Assembly: GCF_013116825.1 (NCBI RefSeq)
Contig: NZ_JABFNS010000016.1
Coordinates: 1-64,000 of the forward strand
DNA: 64,000 nucleotides
Reading direction: 5' to 3'
Source: Myxococcus xanthus
Lineage (GTDB): Bacteria > Myxococcota > Myxococcia > Myxococcales > Myxococcaceae
The notes beneath the pieces are model-generated. The model was given only the letters and a program-made list of their open reading frames with translations, did not search any database and was not told the DNA's origin. The translations under genes and the position numbers were made by a program. Positions 1 through 8,823 of this stretch are shown here, in pieces; the stretch's first letter is position 1, and each line of letters opens with the position of its first letter.

Positions 1-2
1 GG

Positions 3-191
3 GTGGGGCCTGGGCGGGCGCACCTGATGGTGGCGCTGCGCTCGGCGCGCGTGAAGGGCGCGAAGGCTCGGCTGTTCGTCGGCGTGGGGCTGGTGGCTGG
101 CTCCAACGCGGACTCGGAGTGGCGGGAGACGGAGATGAAGAGCCTGGCCATGTTGCGGGCCTTGGGAGGCGGGGATGTCGTCCGACGCTAA
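3..191 (+). CDS. menF: Isochorismate synthase (MenF), C-terminal fragment
   Basis: Only the last ~62 codons lie in the window; the frame runs in from upstream, so the 5' end is missing. The tail contains GVGLVAGSNADSEWRETE followed by K and AMLRALG, the C-terminal signature of chorismate-utilising enzymes of the isochorismate synthase family (the G-I/L-V-x-G-S-D/N...EW-E-T-E-x-K block that forms part of the active site). The enzyme converts chorismate to isochorismate, the first committed step of menaquinone synthesis. It overlaps the menD start by 17 bases, which implies one transcript. Assignment as MenF rather than another chorismate-binding enzyme is supported by the menD-H-A-C-E genes that follow. 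Confidence 0.8.
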   Translation: MGPGRAHLMVALRSARVKGAKARLFVGVGLVAGSNADSEWRETEMKSLAMLRALGGGDVVRR

Positions 192-1944
192 CCTCAACGT
201 GCTGTGGGCGCGCGCGTTGCTGGAAGAGCTCGTGCGCGGTGGGGTTCGTCACGCGGTGGTGTGTCCGGGGTCCCGGTCATCGCCCCTGGCCCTGGCCTGT
301 GCCGGGACGGAGGGGCTGCGCACGTGGTCCGTCATCGACGAGCGCAGCGCGGGCTTCTTCGCCCTGGGGCTCGCGAAGCAGTCGCGCGCGCCGGCCGTGG
401 TGGTGGCGACCAGCGGCACCGCGGGCGCGCACTTCTACCCGGCGGTCATCGAGGCCGCGCTGTCTCACGTGCCCCTGGTGGTGCTGACGGCGGACCGGCC
501 CCTGGAGCTTCAGGGCTGGGGCGCGCCGCAGACCGTGCCACAGGCGCGCTTCTTCGGAGAGCACGCGCGCTTCTACGCGGACCTCGGTCTGCCCGAGGCG
601 CATGACGCGGTGTTGATTCACATGCGTGCCACCGTTGCCCGCGCGGTCGCCACCGCGTGTCGCGCGCCGCGGGGCACCGTGCAGCTCAACGTCCCGTTCC
701 GCGAGCCGCTGGCCCCCATCGCCGAGCCCTTCCCCGAGTCATCCCTGAGCGCGCTCGCGAAGTCGGGCCGCGCCGGTGCGCCGCTGACGCGCATCGTGCC
801 GCCCGAGCCGGTGCCGGACGCGGCCACCTTGGACGCGGTGCGCCGCCGGATTGCCGAGACACCTCGCGGCGTCATCGTGTGCGGGCCGCGCGATGAGATG
901 GATGGATTCGCGGCGGCCATCAGCGCGCTGTCGCAGGCCACGGGATATCCCGTGCTGGCCGAGTCCACCTCGCAGGCCCGCTACGGCGGCGGCCCGCTCA
1001 CGCTGTCCTATTACGACGCGATGTTGCGGCACGCGCCGTTCGCGAAGGCGCACCGTCCGGAGCTCGTGTTGCGCTTCGGGGGCGGGCTCACGCCGAAGGT
1101 GCCTCAGCAGTGGCTGGACGGCTCGGGCGCGGACATCGTCCTCTTCAGTGACGGCGGCGGGTTGTTCGACCCGGCGCACCGTGCGTCCACGGTGGTGGAG
1201 GGCTCGGCGGTGGCGGCCTGTGAGGCCCTGACGCGAGGGCTCGCGCGCGGCGCGGGGCCGTGGGCACGAGGCTTCCTGGCCGCGGAGCAACGGGTGCGCA
1301 CGGCGCTGGAGGCCGCGTTCGCGGAGCAGCCCGACGTGCTCTCCGAGCCGCGTATCGCTCGCGAGGTGGTAGCGGCGCTTCCCGCGGGCGCGCCGCTCTT
1401 CGTATCCAGCAGCATGCCCATCCGTGACGTGGACGCCTTCGCTCCGGCGGGCACGGTGCCGCTGCGAGTGCTGGCCAATCGAGGGGCGAACGGAATCGAC
1501 GGCATTGTCTCCAGCGCGCTCGGCATGGCGGCCGCGGCGGGCCGGCCCGCGGTGCTGCTCACGGGGGACCTGGCGTTGCTGCATGACGTGGGAGCCTTCG
1601 TCACCGCGTCGCGCACGCGAGTGCCGCTCACGGTGGTGGCGGTGAACAACGATGGTGGCGGCATCTTCTCGTTCCTCCCCATCGCGCAGGTCGCGCCGCG
1701 GGACACGTTCGAGACGCTCTTCGGTACGCCGCACGGTGTGGACCTGTCCCACGCGGCGGCGCTGGGGGGCGCCCGGCTCCACCGGCCGGAGACGCCCGTT
1801 GCGCTCAGGTCGGCCGTGCGCGAGGGCCTGGAGGGCGGTCTCCACCTGGTGGAAGTGCGCGTGGACCGCAACGCGAATGTGGATGAGCACCGGCGGCTGT
1901 TCGCTCGAATGGCGGCCTCACTGGGAGAAGGACCATGGGCGTGA
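175..1944 (+). CDS. menD: SEPHCHC synthase MenD
   Basis: A 589-residue thiamine-diphosphate enzyme, close to the usual MenD length (~550-600). It joins isochorismate and 2-oxoglutarate to give SEPHCHC. Visible signatures are PGSRSSPLALA near residue 34, SGTAGAHFYPAVIEA near residue 80 (the ThDP pyrimidine-side half) and GDLALLHD...NNDGGGIFSFL near residues 460-500 (the ThDP-diphosphate/Mg half). The ATG at 175 has GGGAGGCGGGG just upstream, a good ribosome binding site, and lies inside the end of menF. The stop overlaps the menH start. This is a well-supported core gene. Confidence 0.96.
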   Translation: MSSDANLNVLWARALLEELVRGGVRHAVVCPGSRSSPLALACAGTEGLRTWSVIDERSAGFFALGLAKQSRAPAVVVATSGTAGAHFYPAVIEAALSHVPLVVLTADRPLELQGWGAPQTVPQARFFGEHARFYADLGLPEAHDAVLIHMRATVARAVATACRAPRGTVQLNVPFREPLAPIAEPFPESSLSALAKSGRAGAPLTRIVPPEPVPDAATLDAVRRRIAETPRGVIVCGPRDEMDGFAAAISALSQATGYPVLAESTSQARYGGGPLTLSYYDAMLRHAPFAKAHRPELVLRFGGGLTPKVPQQWLDGSGADIVLFSDGGGLFDPAHRASTVVEGSAVAACEALTRGLARGAGPWARGFLAAEQRVRTALEAAFAEQPDVLSEPRIAREVVAALPAGAPLFVSSSMPIRDVDAFAPAGTVPLRVLANRGANGIDGIVSSALGMAAAAGRPAVLLTGDLALLHDVGAFVTASRTRVPLTVVAVNNDGGGIFSFLPIAQVAPRDTFETLFGTPHGVDLSHAAALGGARLHRPETPVALRSAVREGLEGGLHLVEVRVDRNANVDEHRRLFARMAASLGEGPWA

Positions 1945-2792
1945 AGCTGGCTTACGAGACGTGGGGTGAGGGCTCCCGGCCGCTCGTGTTGCTGCACGGC
2001 TTCACCGGCAGCCGCAGGGCCTTCGACGGGCTGCGTCCGCTCCTGGGCCGCGACGTGCGCGCGGTGGCGGTGGACCTCCCCGGTCATGGGGCCACGCCGC
2101 TGCCGGACCAGCGGGGGCGTGAGGCCTTCGTGGAAACGGTGGACGCGCTCGTCGCGCTGGTGGACTCGCTGGGGCAGGGGCCCGTGGACCTGCTGGGCTA
2201 TTCGCAGGGGGCACGCGTGGCGCTGGCGGCGGCCGTGCGCGCGCCGGACCGCTTCGGCCGGCTCATCATGGAGAGCGGTTCGCCAGGGTTGCATCGGCGT
2301 CAGGAGCGCGCGGCCCGGCGTGAGGCGGACGGACAGCTGGCGGCCTTCATCCGTTCGCGAGGCGTGGACGCCTTCGTGGACCGCTGGGAGCAATTGCCGC
2401 TGTTCGATGGCCTGCGCCAGCTCCCGCAGGAGCGCAAGGACGCGCTGCGCTCACAGCGCCGCGCCTGCACGGCGGAGGGGCTCGCGGGCGCGCTCGAGTG
2501 TCTGGGGCTGGGCGTCCAGCCGGATTTCTGGCCGGAGCTGCATGCCCAGCGGCTGCCCACGCTGCTGCTGACGGGCGCTTTGGATTCGAAGTTCACGCAG
2601 ATCGCCCGCCGCATGGCCACGGAGCTGCCGGTGGTCTGGCGCCACGCCTTCGAAGGCTGTGGCCACGCGCCGCACCTGGAAGCGCCGGAGGCTTATGCCC
2701 GTGAAGTCCTCGGGTTCCTCCAGACTCCCTGGTACGAGGCCCCGCAGTTCGACAGTCCCATGACCGCGCGCGAGGGAAGGGTGGCGTCGTGA
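1935..2792 (+). CDS. menH: SHCHC synthase MenH (alpha/beta hydrolase)
   Basis: A 285-residue alpha/beta-hydrolase-fold protein. It has the oxyanion-hole motif LLHGFTGS near residue 20, the nucleophile elbow GYSQGARVAL near residue 90 and a late His (CGHAPHLE) near residue 240, giving the Ser-Asp-His set expected of MenH, which eliminates pyruvate from SEPHCHC. The ATG overlaps the last 10 bases of menD and is preceded by GAGAAGGACC. By sequence alone it could be a generic hydrolase; its place between menD and menA makes the MenH call strong. Confidence 0.9.
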   Translation: MGVKLAYETWGEGSRPLVLLHGFTGSRRAFDGLRPLLGRDVRAVAVDLPGHGATPLPDQRGREAFVETVDALVALVDSLGQGPVDLLGYSQGARVALAAAVRAPDRFGRLIMESGSPGLHRRQERAARREADGQLAAFIRSRGVDAFVDRWEQLPLFDGLRQLPQERKDALRSQRRACTAEGLAGALECLGLGVQPDFWPELHAQRLPTLLLTGALDSKFTQIARRMATELPVVWRHAFEGCGHAPHLEAPEAYAREVLGFLQTPWYEAPQFDSPMTAREGRVAS

Positions 2793-3712
2793 GCACATCG
2801 GTTCCGGCGCCGGGCCCGCTGTCGGTGAAGCCCCGTCCCGGGGTGAAGCACTGGGTGATGGCGGCGCGTCCCAAGACATTGACGGCGGCGCTGGTGCCGG
2901 TGTTGGTGGGCACGGGGCTCGCGTTCGGCTCGGGCGTGGGGCGCCTGCTGCCCGCGCTGGCGGCGCTGCTGGGCGCGGTGCTCATCCAGATTGGCACCAA
3001 CTTCATCAACGACTACTACGACTTCAAGAAGGGCGCCGACACGCATGAACGGCTGGGCCCTCAGCGCGTGACGCAGAGTGGCCTCATCGCGCCGGGCACC
3101 GTGCTGGCGGGCGCGGGCGTGTGCTTCGCGCTGGCCACGGCCGTGGGCCTGTACCTGGTGGCGGTGGGCGGCTGGCCCATCATCGCCATCGGCCTGGCGT
3201 CGCTGCTGTGCGGCTACGCATACACGGGCGGTCCCTTTCCCCTGGGCTACAATGGCCTGGGAGACGTGTTCGTCTTCATCTTCTTCGGCCTGGTAGCGGT
3301 GACGGGGACCTACTACGTGCAGGCGGGGACGGTGGACCCCGCGGCGTGGTGGGCGGCGGTGCCCGTGGGCGCCAGCGGCACCATGCTCATCGTCGTCAAC
3401 AACCTGCGCGACGTGACGACGGACGTGAAGGCTGGCAAGCGCACCCTGGCGGTCCGTTTCGGCACGGGCGTGGGGAAGGCGGAGTACCTCCTCCTGCTGG
3501 TGCTGTCGTATGCCACGCCCTTCGCGATGTACGCGCTGAAGCTGGCCAGCCCCTGGGTGTTCCTGTCCCTGCTGAGCCTGCCCCTGGCGGTCCCCCCGTT
3601 GCGGCGGGTGTTGAATCAGGAGGGGGCCGCGCTGAATCCGGCGCTGGGGGCCACGGCCAGACTCCAGCTCGTGTTTGGAGTGCTGTTCGCGTTGGGCCTC
3701 TACCTGCGATGA
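2789..3712 (+). CDS. menA: 1,4-dihydroxy-2-naphthoate polyprenyltransferase MenA
   Basis: A 307-residue integral membrane prenyltransferase of the UbiA superfamily with about eight or nine hydrophobic segments. The first Asp-rich motif is NFINDYYDFKKGAD near residue 70 and the second is NNLRDVTTDVKAGKRTLAVR near residue 200. Both bind Mg-prenyl diphosphate. MARPKT-like sequence (MAARPKTLTAALVPV) near the start is typical of MenA. It attaches the polyprenyl tail to DHNA in the inner membrane. The start is GTG, overlapping the menH stop by four bases (GTGA), so translation is probably coupled. Confidence 0.95.
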   Translation: MSTSVPAPGPLSVKPRPGVKHWVMAARPKTLTAALVPVLVGTGLAFGSGVGRLLPALAALLGAVLIQIGTNFINDYYDFKKGADTHERLGPQRVTQSGLIAPGTVLAGAGVCFALATAVGLYLVAVGGWPIIAIGLASLLCGYAYTGGPFPLGYNGLGDVFVFIFFGLVAVTGTYYVQAGTVDPAAWWAAVPVGASGTMLIVVNNLRDVTTDVKAGKRTLAVRFGTGVGKAEYLLLLVLSYATPFAMYALKLASPWVFLSLLSLPLAVPPLRRVLNQEGAALNPALGATARLQLVFGVLFALGLYLR

Positions 3713-3721
3713 TGTGAGGCC

Positions 3722-4882
3722 ATGCGGATTGCCCAGGTTTCGCTCATTCCCCTCCGGTTGGAGCTGCGCCAGCCCCTGAAGACGTCTCACGGGGTGCTCG
3801 CGGTGCGAGAAGGCTTCCTCGTCCGCGTCGTCGACGAGGAGGGGCGCGAAGGTCTGGGCGAGGCGATGCCGCTGCCCGCGTTCGGCACCGAGTCGCTCGA
3901 AGACTGTGGCGTGACGCTGAACGCCTGGCTGTCCGAGCTGAAGGGCCAGTTCCTGGGCGACTCGGTCCGAGCCATCGAGGACACGTTGTCGCCGTTCCCC
4001 CCTGCCGTGGCGCGAGGCGACGGCGTGCGCATCCGTGCACGTCAGGTGACGCCAGTGGGCGCCATGCCGGCCGCGGAACACGCGCTGGAGCTGGCGCTGC
4101 TGGACCTGCTCGCGCAACGCCAGGGTGTACCGCTGTGCTGGCTGCTGGCGGAGGAGGCGCGGACGGAAGTGGCGGTGAACGCGCTGCTGGGCGCCGACAC
4201 CCCCGAGGCCCTGGCGGAAGAGGCCCGGCAGGCCGTGGCCGAGGGCTTCGGCACGTTGAAGCTGAAGGTCGCCGGCCGGCCGCTGGACGCCGACGAGGCG
4301 CGAGTGAAGGCTGTGCGCGACGCGGTAGGGCCGGACGTGAAGCTCCGGCTGGATGCGAACGGCGGCTGGTCCGAGCCCGACGCGAAGCGCGCCCTGGACC
4401 GGCTGGGCTGGTACGGCCTGGAGTTGGTGGAGCAGCCCACGCCGCCGGAGGACCTCGCGGCGCTCTGGCGTGTTCAGCGCCGCGCCCCCTGCACGGTGGC
4501 GGCGGACGAGTCCCTGGCTTCTCCCGATGCGCTCCGGGCGCTGCTGACGGTGGATCCGTTGCTGGGCGGTGGCCCGGCGGTAGGCGCGGTGGTGCTGAAG
4601 CCCATGGTGCTGGGCGGACTGTTGCCGTGCCTCGTGGTCGCGATGCGCGCGGCGCGGCTCGGAATGCAGGCCTATGTCACCAGCGCCATTGATGGCGTGG
4701 TGGCGCGGGCTGGCGCGGCACACCTCGCGGCGGCGCTGCCATCCGGAGCGCTGGCCTCCGGGCTCGCGATTGGGCGCTTGCTGGCGAAGGAGCCGGAAGG
4801 TCATCCGTACCATCCGCAGCGAGGCGTCATTCGCCTCTCGAGCACCCCGGGGCTCGGACTGAGCTCCGAGTCGCTGGTGTGA
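3722..4882 (+). CDS. menC: o-Succinylbenzoate synthase MenC
   Basis: A 386-residue enolase-superfamily enzyme that dehydrates SHCHC to o-succinylbenzoate. The catalytic set is visible: KLKVAG (the KxK lysines, near residue 180), RLDANGGW (first metal ligand Asp), LVEQP (Glu), AADES (Asp) and VLKPM (the second catalytic Lys). The N-terminal capping domain begins with the usual IPLRLELRQPLKTSHG. The ATG at 3722 follows GTGAGGCC and lies 9 bases after menA. Dipeptide epimerases share this fold; the operon settles the function. Confidence 0.94.
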   Translation: MRIAQVSLIPLRLELRQPLKTSHGVLAVREGFLVRVVDEEGREGLGEAMPLPAFGTESLEDCGVTLNAWLSELKGQFLGDSVRAIEDTLSPFPPAVARGDGVRIRARQVTPVGAMPAAEHALELALLDLLAQRQGVPLCWLLAEEARTEVAVNALLGADTPEALAEEARQAVAEGFGTLKLKVAGRPLDADEARVKAVRDAVGPDVKLRLDANGGWSEPDAKRALDRLGWYGLELVEQPTPPEDLAALWRVQRRAPCTVAADESLASPDALRALLTVDPLLGGGPAVGAVVLKPMVLGGLLPCLVVAMRAARLGMQAYVTSAIDGVVARAGAAHLAAALPSGALASGLAIGRLLAKEPEGHPYHPQRGVIRLSSTPGLGLSSESLV

Positions 4883-4942
4883 CGGCTCGACGCATGGGAG
4901 CCCATGGATTGGCCTCCGTTGATGAAGCCCCAAGGTGACGGA

Positions 4943-6391
4943 ATGTCGGTCCTGCTGTGTCCCATTCGAGTAGGCGCTCGTCATCAGCCCCAGGCGGAGG
5001 CCCTGACGTTCGCGGGCCGCTCCTGGTCCTACGAAGCGCTGGATGCGGAAGTCTCCCGATGGGTTGCCGCACTCGAGGCGGAGGGCGTCGGCGCTTCGGA
5101 CAGGGTGGCGTCGCTCGCGACGAACCACGCCGCCTCCGTGTGCCTCTTCTGGGCGCTGGGCCGGCTGGGCGCGGTGTTGGCGCCGCTCAACGCCCGGCTC
5201 ACGTCCGCGGAGCTGGCGCCCATGGTGGAGGACATCCAGCCCCGTTTGAGCCTGGCGCTGGGAACCCTGGTGGAGCGGCTCCCTGGAGCCCGGCCACTCG
5301 AGTCCTTCGCGGAGGCCGTCTCCACGGGGGCTTCCACGTGCCAGCCACTGGAGGCGTCGTCGCCCCGGGTCGTGCTCTTCACCAGCGGGACAACGGGCCG
5401 GCCCAAGGGCGCGGTCCTCACCGAAGGTAACTTCCGGGCGTCTTCACGAGCGTCGGCGGCCAACCTGGGGGCGCATCCAGCCCCGCGTTGGCTGGGCACA
5501 TTGCCGCTCTTCCATGTGGGGGGCATCGCCATGCTCACTCGCACGGCCTACGAGGGAGGCTGCCTCGTCCTGCATGAACGCTTTGACGCCGATGCGGCCA
5601 ACCGGGCCATCGACGGGGAGGGCGTGTCCCACGCGAGCCTCGTGGCCACGACGCTGGAGCGAGTGCTGGACGCCCGAGGTGACCGGCACATGCCGGACTC
5701 CTTCGCATGGGCGCTGATTGGCGGAGGTCCGGTGCCCGTGCCCCTCCTCGCACGAGCGAGGGCCGCGGGCCTGCGAGCCCTCCAGACGTACGGCCTGACG
5801 GAGGCCTGCTCGCAAGTCACGACCGAGCGCCCGGACAACGCGGACGGCCGCACCGCTGGCGCCCCGTTGCCGGGTGTCGAGGTGCGCATCGTCGGCATGG
5901 GGGGGGAAGTCCTCGGCGCAGGGGCGGAGGGCGACATCGAAGTACGCGCGCCCACGGTGATGGCCGGGTACTGGCAGCGTCCGGAGGCCACCCAGGAGGC
6001 GGTTCGCGACGGCTGGCTGCGCACGAAGGACGTCGGTGTGCTGGATGGAGAGGGGCGGCTCACCGTGCTGTCACGCCGCACGGACCTCATCGTCCGAGGT
6101 GGGGAGAACATCTACCCCGCGGAGGTGGAAGCGGTACTCGTCAACCACCCCGCCGTGCAGGAAGCCGCCGTGGTGGGCTTCCCGGACGACCGCTGGGGCG
6201 AACGGCCCGTGGCCTTCGTCGCGCCGCGCCCGGGGCAGCCGCACCCCGGGGAAGAGGAACTGGCGGCGTGGTGCCGACAGTCCCTGGCGGGCTTCAAGAC
6301 GCCCGCGCGTTTCGTGTGGGTGGACGCGCTGCCTCGCAACGCCATGGGGAAGGTCGAGCGCACCGTCTTGAGACGGCACGCCCTCCGCTGA
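4943..6391 (+). CDS. menE: o-Succinylbenzoate-CoA ligase MenE
   Basis: An adenylate-forming enzyme, 482 residues from the chosen ATG. The P-loop motif FTSGTTGRPKGAVLTEGNF lies near residue 145, QTYGLTEA in the middle, YWQRPEAT and the DRWGERPV segment follow, and the C-terminal catalytic Lys lies in RNAMGKVERTVLRR. The frame is open from an ATG at 4904, but the ATG at 4943 has AAGGTG five bases upstream and starts directly with the conserved domain, so I prefer it. It makes o-succinylbenzoyl-CoA for MenB, which is not in this operon. It is the last gene of the menaquinone run. Confidence 0.92.
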   Translation: MSVLLCPIRVGARHQPQAEALTFAGRSWSYEALDAEVSRWVAALEAEGVGASDRVASLATNHAASVCLFWALGRLGAVLAPLNARLTSAELAPMVEDIQPRLSLALGTLVERLPGARPLESFAEAVSTGASTCQPLEASSPRVVLFTSGTTGRPKGAVLTEGNFRASSRASAANLGAHPAPRWLGTLPLFHVGGIAMLTRTAYEGGCLVLHERFDADAANRAIDGEGVSHASLVATTLERVLDARGDRHMPDSFAWALIGGGPVPVPLLARARAAGLRALQTYGLTEACSQVTTERPDNADGRTAGAPLPGVEVRIVGMGGEVLGAGAEGDIEVRAPTVMAGYWQRPEATQEAVRDGWLRTKDVGVLDGEGRLTVLSRRTDLIVRGGENIYPAEVEAVLVNHPAVQEAAVVGFPDDRWGERPVAFVAPRPGQPHPGEEELAAWCRQSLAGFKTPARFVWVDALPRNAMGKVERTVLRRHALR

Positions 6392-6416
6392 CCCACGGGG
6401 GGGCGGGCGCCCTGTG

Positions 6417-6629
6417 TCAGCACTCCGAGGTCGGGTGGCCCCAGGGATTGGTCCGCGGGAACTGCCGCAGGACGGTGCTCAGCCGGCAGGTGGCCGACAC
6501 GGTGGTGGCAGCCCCGGACTGACGGGAGGCCTGCGGGCCCCGGTGCTCGAAGGTGCCCAGTCGGGCCGCCTGCATCGCCAGCTGCTTTTCGACCTCCGGG
6601 GACCAACGGGAGAACTCAAGCCATTCCAT
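6417..6629 (-). CDS. Hypothetical 70-residue protein
   Basis: A small minus-strand frame that starts at 6629 with GAAGGAG eight bases upstream, a good ribosome binding site, and runs convergently to within 26 bases of menE. The product begins MEWLEFSRWSPEVEKQLAMQ, an amphipathic stretch with acidic and basic residues, and ends with two cysteines. I recognise no family. The good binding site and sensible residue mix favour a real gene; the short length and lack of any known homologue keep confidence moderate. Confidence 0.45.
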   Translation of the reverse strand: MEWLEFSRWSPEVEKQLAMQAARLGTFEHRGPQASRQSGAATTVSATCRLSTVLRQFPRTNPWGHPTSEC

Positions 6630-7121
6630 GTGCGTGCTCCTTCGCGCCGCAGTGTTCGGGCACATCCGACCTCTTCAAGTCGCGAAAATCACGACGCCAT
6701 GCGTTGACGCGGGCGGTCAGTGGCGATTTCCCGACAAGGGTCGCCGTCTCAACCCGCGGACGTGGTCGCCATCTTTCAAAAGCCACTCCGGGATGTCGTG
6801 TTCCCGCGAGGCCGCCTGCCCGCCGAGGAGGGGTCTGCATTTCCTGCGCGGACCTGGGACGCGTGGACATTCTTGCGCCGTCCGCGCCGCGCCCCCGGCG
6901 TGATTGCTGATACGGCTGCAACCTTTCACTCCCAAGGTCAAAACTCAAACATGCAAGGATTTCCACGCGCGACGTTGAAGGGTTGAAGAGACAACGCAGG
7001 GGGAGGGTAGGGAATGACGCCGGCTTCCGAGTGAAAACAGGACATTCCAGGTCGTGGCTGATTTTGATATCGAAATGACTCAAAGGCAGCTCAGCGCACG
7101 TACTCGCATCGGGAGGGAGAG
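6630..7121. other. Intergenic region with direct and inverted repeats
   Basis: No convincing gene lies here. The stretch is less GC-rich than its surroundings and must hold the promoter of the flavin monooxygenase on the plus strand and probably that of the small minus-strand gene. It contains a direct repeat of GTTGAAG near 6975-6990 and an imperfect palindrome, ATTTTGATATCGAAAT, at 7061-7076 (one mismatched pair), about 45 bases before the monooxygenase start. I could not find a clear -35/-10 pair. Confidence 0.5.
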
Positions 7122-8747
7122 ATGGCTCCGGAGTCCGTTGATGTCATCATCGTGGGCAGTGGTCCGGTGGGAGCGATGGCGGCGAATCTCCTGGGACAGC
7201 AGGGGGTTCGGACGCTGGTGGTGGAGCGTGAAGTCACGCCTCATGGCCAGTCCCGCGCCATCAGCGTGGATGACGAGGGGCAGCGCATCTTCCAGTCCGC
7301 GGGGCTGGTGGGTGACCTGGGCGCGGGCTTCTATCCGTGCAAGCGGCTGCAGTACCTGAATGACTCGCTGCGCTCGTTGGCGGAGGTGGACTTCACCCGG
7401 CTGGACCGGCCGTTCGGCTACGTGCCCGCGGCCTTCTTCCAGCAGCCGCGAATGGAGGCGGTGCTTCGTCAGGGACTGAAGCGCTTCCCGCACGTGGACC
7501 TGTGGCTGGGCCACGAGGTGGAGTCCTTCGTCCAGGACGAAGACGGCGTCACCGCCCGCGTGAAGGAGGTCGCGGGGGAGCGTGCCGTCAACGTGCGCGC
7601 GCGCTTCCTGCTCGCGTGCGACGGCTCGCACAGCTCCATCCGCCGGCGGCTGGGCCTGAATCTCGTGGGGACGACGGCGCTGGAGCACTCGCTGGCCATC
7701 ACCGTGAAGACGCCCTCACCCGAGCCCGACTTCACCAGCTACCTGTGTGGCCCCGTGCGCCGGGGATTCATCGCGCGCACCGCGCCGAACGAGATTCGCT
7801 TCGACATCATCCTGGAGCCGGATGCGGACCTGAAGGCGGCGCGCTCGCTCGAGAACGTGCTGCGGCTGATTGGCTACTACCTGGACCCGGATTCGGTGGA
7901 ACTCGACTCCGTCAAGATCTTCTCGTACCACAGCCGCATGTCAGAGAAGTGGCGGGTGGGCCGCGTGTTCCTCCTGGGCGACGCGGCGCACCTGATGCCG
8001 CCCTTCCTGGGGCAGGGGCTCTGCGCGGGCCTCCGGGACGCGGCGAACCTGACCTGGAAGCTCGGGCTGGTGCTCGCGGGCGCGGCGGATGCGTCGCTGC
8101 TCGACACCTACGAGGAAGAGCGGCGTGGCCACGTGTCGGAGGTGATTCGCGGCTCGGACGCCATGGGCCGGGTGATGATGTCGGGCGGGCGGGTGATGGC
8201 TCGCGTCCGCAACGCGCTCATCCAGGTGATGTACCGGCTGCCGGTGACGGGCGACTTCATCCGCGACTACAAGGTGAAGCCGCAGATGCCGCTGCGCCGG
8301 GGCTTCATGCACGGCGCCCAACGCGAGAAGGGGGACGTGCCGGAAGGCTCCTACTTCCCCCAGCCGCGCGTGGAGCGGCCCGACGGGGAGACGGCGCTGC
8401 TGGATGACTGCCTGGGGGAGGGCTTCGTGGTGCTGACGCGTCCAGGCGCCTCCCAGGAGGTCCAGCGCGAGGCACGGGCCCTGGCGGACGAGCTCGGGGC
8501 ACGCTGGTGGCAGGTGGCCGCGGCGGACCGCGCGGGAAATGGCGGGCCGGACACGCTGGTGGACCTGGACGGCCGGCTGGGCGCCTGGTTCGTGCAGTAC
8601 GCGGCCGACCTCGTGGTGCTCCGGCCGGACCGCTACGTGTTCGGCATCGCAGGGGGTGGCAAGCGGGGCCACCTCCTGGGCTCGCTCAAGGGCCGCGTCC
8701 GCCCTCACTCACGCCCGAATGGCGCGGAGGTCCGGCGGGCGGGCTGA
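7122..8747 (+). CDS. Class A FAD-dependent aromatic monooxygenase (MhpA/PHBH-like)
   Basis: A 541-residue single-component flavin hydroxylase. The N-terminal FAD dinucleotide fold has VIIVGSGPVGAMAANLL (residues ~8-24), the middle has LLACDGSHSSIRRRLGL (the DG motif that contacts FAD and NAD(P)H), and RVFLLGDAAHLMPPFLGQGL near residue 285 is the GD motif. The C-terminal ~140 residues resemble the thioredoxin-like domain of the MhpA/PheA branch. Such enzymes hydroxylate phenolic or polyketide aromatic rings. The substrate cannot be read from the sequence, and no ring-cleavage genes are adjacent. The ATG at 7122 has GGGAGGGAG upstream. It converges on the diiron oxidase gene. Confidence 0.85.
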   Translation: MAPESVDVIIVGSGPVGAMAANLLGQQGVRTLVVEREVTPHGQSRAISVDDEGQRIFQSAGLVGDLGAGFYPCKRLQYLNDSLRSLAEVDFTRLDRPFGYVPAAFFQQPRMEAVLRQGLKRFPHVDLWLGHEVESFVQDEDGVTARVKEVAGERAVNVRARFLLACDGSHSSIRRRLGLNLVGTTALEHSLAITVKTPSPEPDFTSYLCGPVRRGFIARTAPNEIRFDIILEPDADLKAARSLENVLRLIGYYLDPDSVELDSVKIFSYHSRMSEKWRVGRVFLLGDAAHLMPPFLGQGLCAGLRDAANLTWKLGLVLAGAADASLLDTYEEERRGHVSEVIRGSDAMGRVMMSGGRVMARVRNALIQVMYRLPVTGDFIRDYKVKPQMPLRRGFMHGAQREKGDVPEGSYFPQPRVERPDGETALLDDCLGEGFVVLTRPGASQEVQREARALADELGARWWQVAAADRAGNGGPDTLVDLDGRLGAWFVQYAADLVVLRPDRYVFGIAGGGKRGHLLGSLKGRVRPHSRPNGAEVRRAG

Positions 8748-8764
8748 AAGGCGGGGGAACGGAA

Positions 8765-8795
8765 AAACAACAGGCGCCCGGGCCGGGGCGCCCTG
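8765..8795 (-). terminator. Intrinsic terminator for the oxidase operon
   Basis: The arms GGCGCCC (8773-8779) and GGGCGCC (8786-8792) pair. Read on the minus strand the hairpin is followed by a T-rich run containing five consecutive Ts (8764-8768). It therefore suits the minus-strand oxidase operon better than the plus-strand monooxygenase, though it may serve both converging genes. Confidence 0.6.
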
Positions 8796-8823
8796 CGACC
8801 GCGAAGTGGGGCGGCGGGGAGGC

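Noticed and set aside
2693-5128. 811-codon open frame on the minus strand opposite menA-menC
   Set aside because: It lies wholly antisense to well-identified men genes; long antisense frames are expected where third positions are nearly all G or C.
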